From the NCBI RefSeq assembly GCF_907165205.1, contig NC_058198.1, positions 15,973,001 through 16,037,000 of the forward strand: DNA of 64,000 nucleotides. Direction: 5' to 3'. The position numbers were made by a program, and so were the translations under genes. This DNA comes from Coccinella septempunctata (Eukaryota > Arthropoda > Insecta > Coleoptera > Coccinellidae). The notes beneath the pieces are model-generated. The model saw only the letters and a program-made list of their open reading frames with translations. It was not told the origin of the DNA and did no database searches. Of this stretch, positions 63,999 through 64,000 are shown piece by piece (position 1 is the first letter of the stretch; every line of letters begins with the position of its first letter).

Positions 63999-64000
63999 GG

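Noticed and set aside
1..64000. Host protein genes, tRNAs, rRNA
   Set aside because: Every convincing frame is RT, nuclease, integrase, ORF1-type or the unit ORF; I saw no cloverleaf or rRNA-like stretch, though short RNAs could be missed by eye.

Overview
The window is repeat-only eukaryotic DNA. I see no convincing single-copy host gene, tRNA, rRNA or CRISPR array. AT-rich sequence, families of non-LTR retrotransposons, a Ty3/gypsy element, a 145-bp satellite, and a TATA box paired with a TCAGTT initiator (the arthropod-type core promoter) point to an arthropod, probably an insect, and to heterochromatin or another TE-dense compartment. Species is not determinable from what I can see.

Layout. 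1-3573: three broken copies of an RLE-type (R2/R4/Dong-like) non-LTR element, with a CR1-like RT scrap between the first two. 3574-8441: an inverted scrap of a 3.87-kb tandem unit, then a 145-bp satellite array that flips orientation near 6285. 8442-14696: one full and one truncated copy of the 3.87-kb unit. 14697-20552: two RLE-type elements joined head to tail, the second nearly full length. 20553-22004: unassigned DNA with a 20-bp tandem repeat. 22005-43630: the 3.87-kb unit again, broken by two large insertion complexes. The first (26055-34796) is flanked by a 13-bp target duplication and contains a 4.09-kb TIR element with 9-bp TSD, a 1.3-kb TIR element nested in that, a decayed CR1/Jockey-like element and a Penelope-like RT scrap. 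The second (35988-43167) contains a non-LTR element, an apparently intact two-ORF CR1-like element in its tail, and a small inverted-repeat element carrying a hammerhead ribozyme. 43631-44283: Jockey-like scrap. 44284-55353: 3.87-kb units in the opposite orientation, one carrying a second copy of the same non-LTR insertion. 55354-58215: RTE-like scrap and another RLE-type copy. 58228-64000: the 3' portion of a Ty3/gypsy element on the minus strand (pol, an extra zinc-knuckle ORF, polypurine tract, 2.08-kb LTR).

Most notable: (i) a complete hammerhead core inside a 242-bp element with 54-bp perfect inverted repeats; (ii) extreme strand-asymmetric enrichment of ACCG (CGGT on the plus strand) through the gypsy element, coding and non-coding alike; (iii) a third ORF in that element with two zinc knuckles, Pro-Thr repeats and a basic tail; (iv) a 3.87-kb tandem unit with a G-rich/TATA/initiator promoter conserved in five copies and driving a small basic ORF of unknown family.

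Working together: the non-LTR elements supply their own RT and endonuclease; several sit in or end with (TAA)n, so TAA microsatellites look like shared landing sites. The inverted unit arrays and repeated junctions indicate that segmental duplication and inversion, as well as transposition, built the locus.
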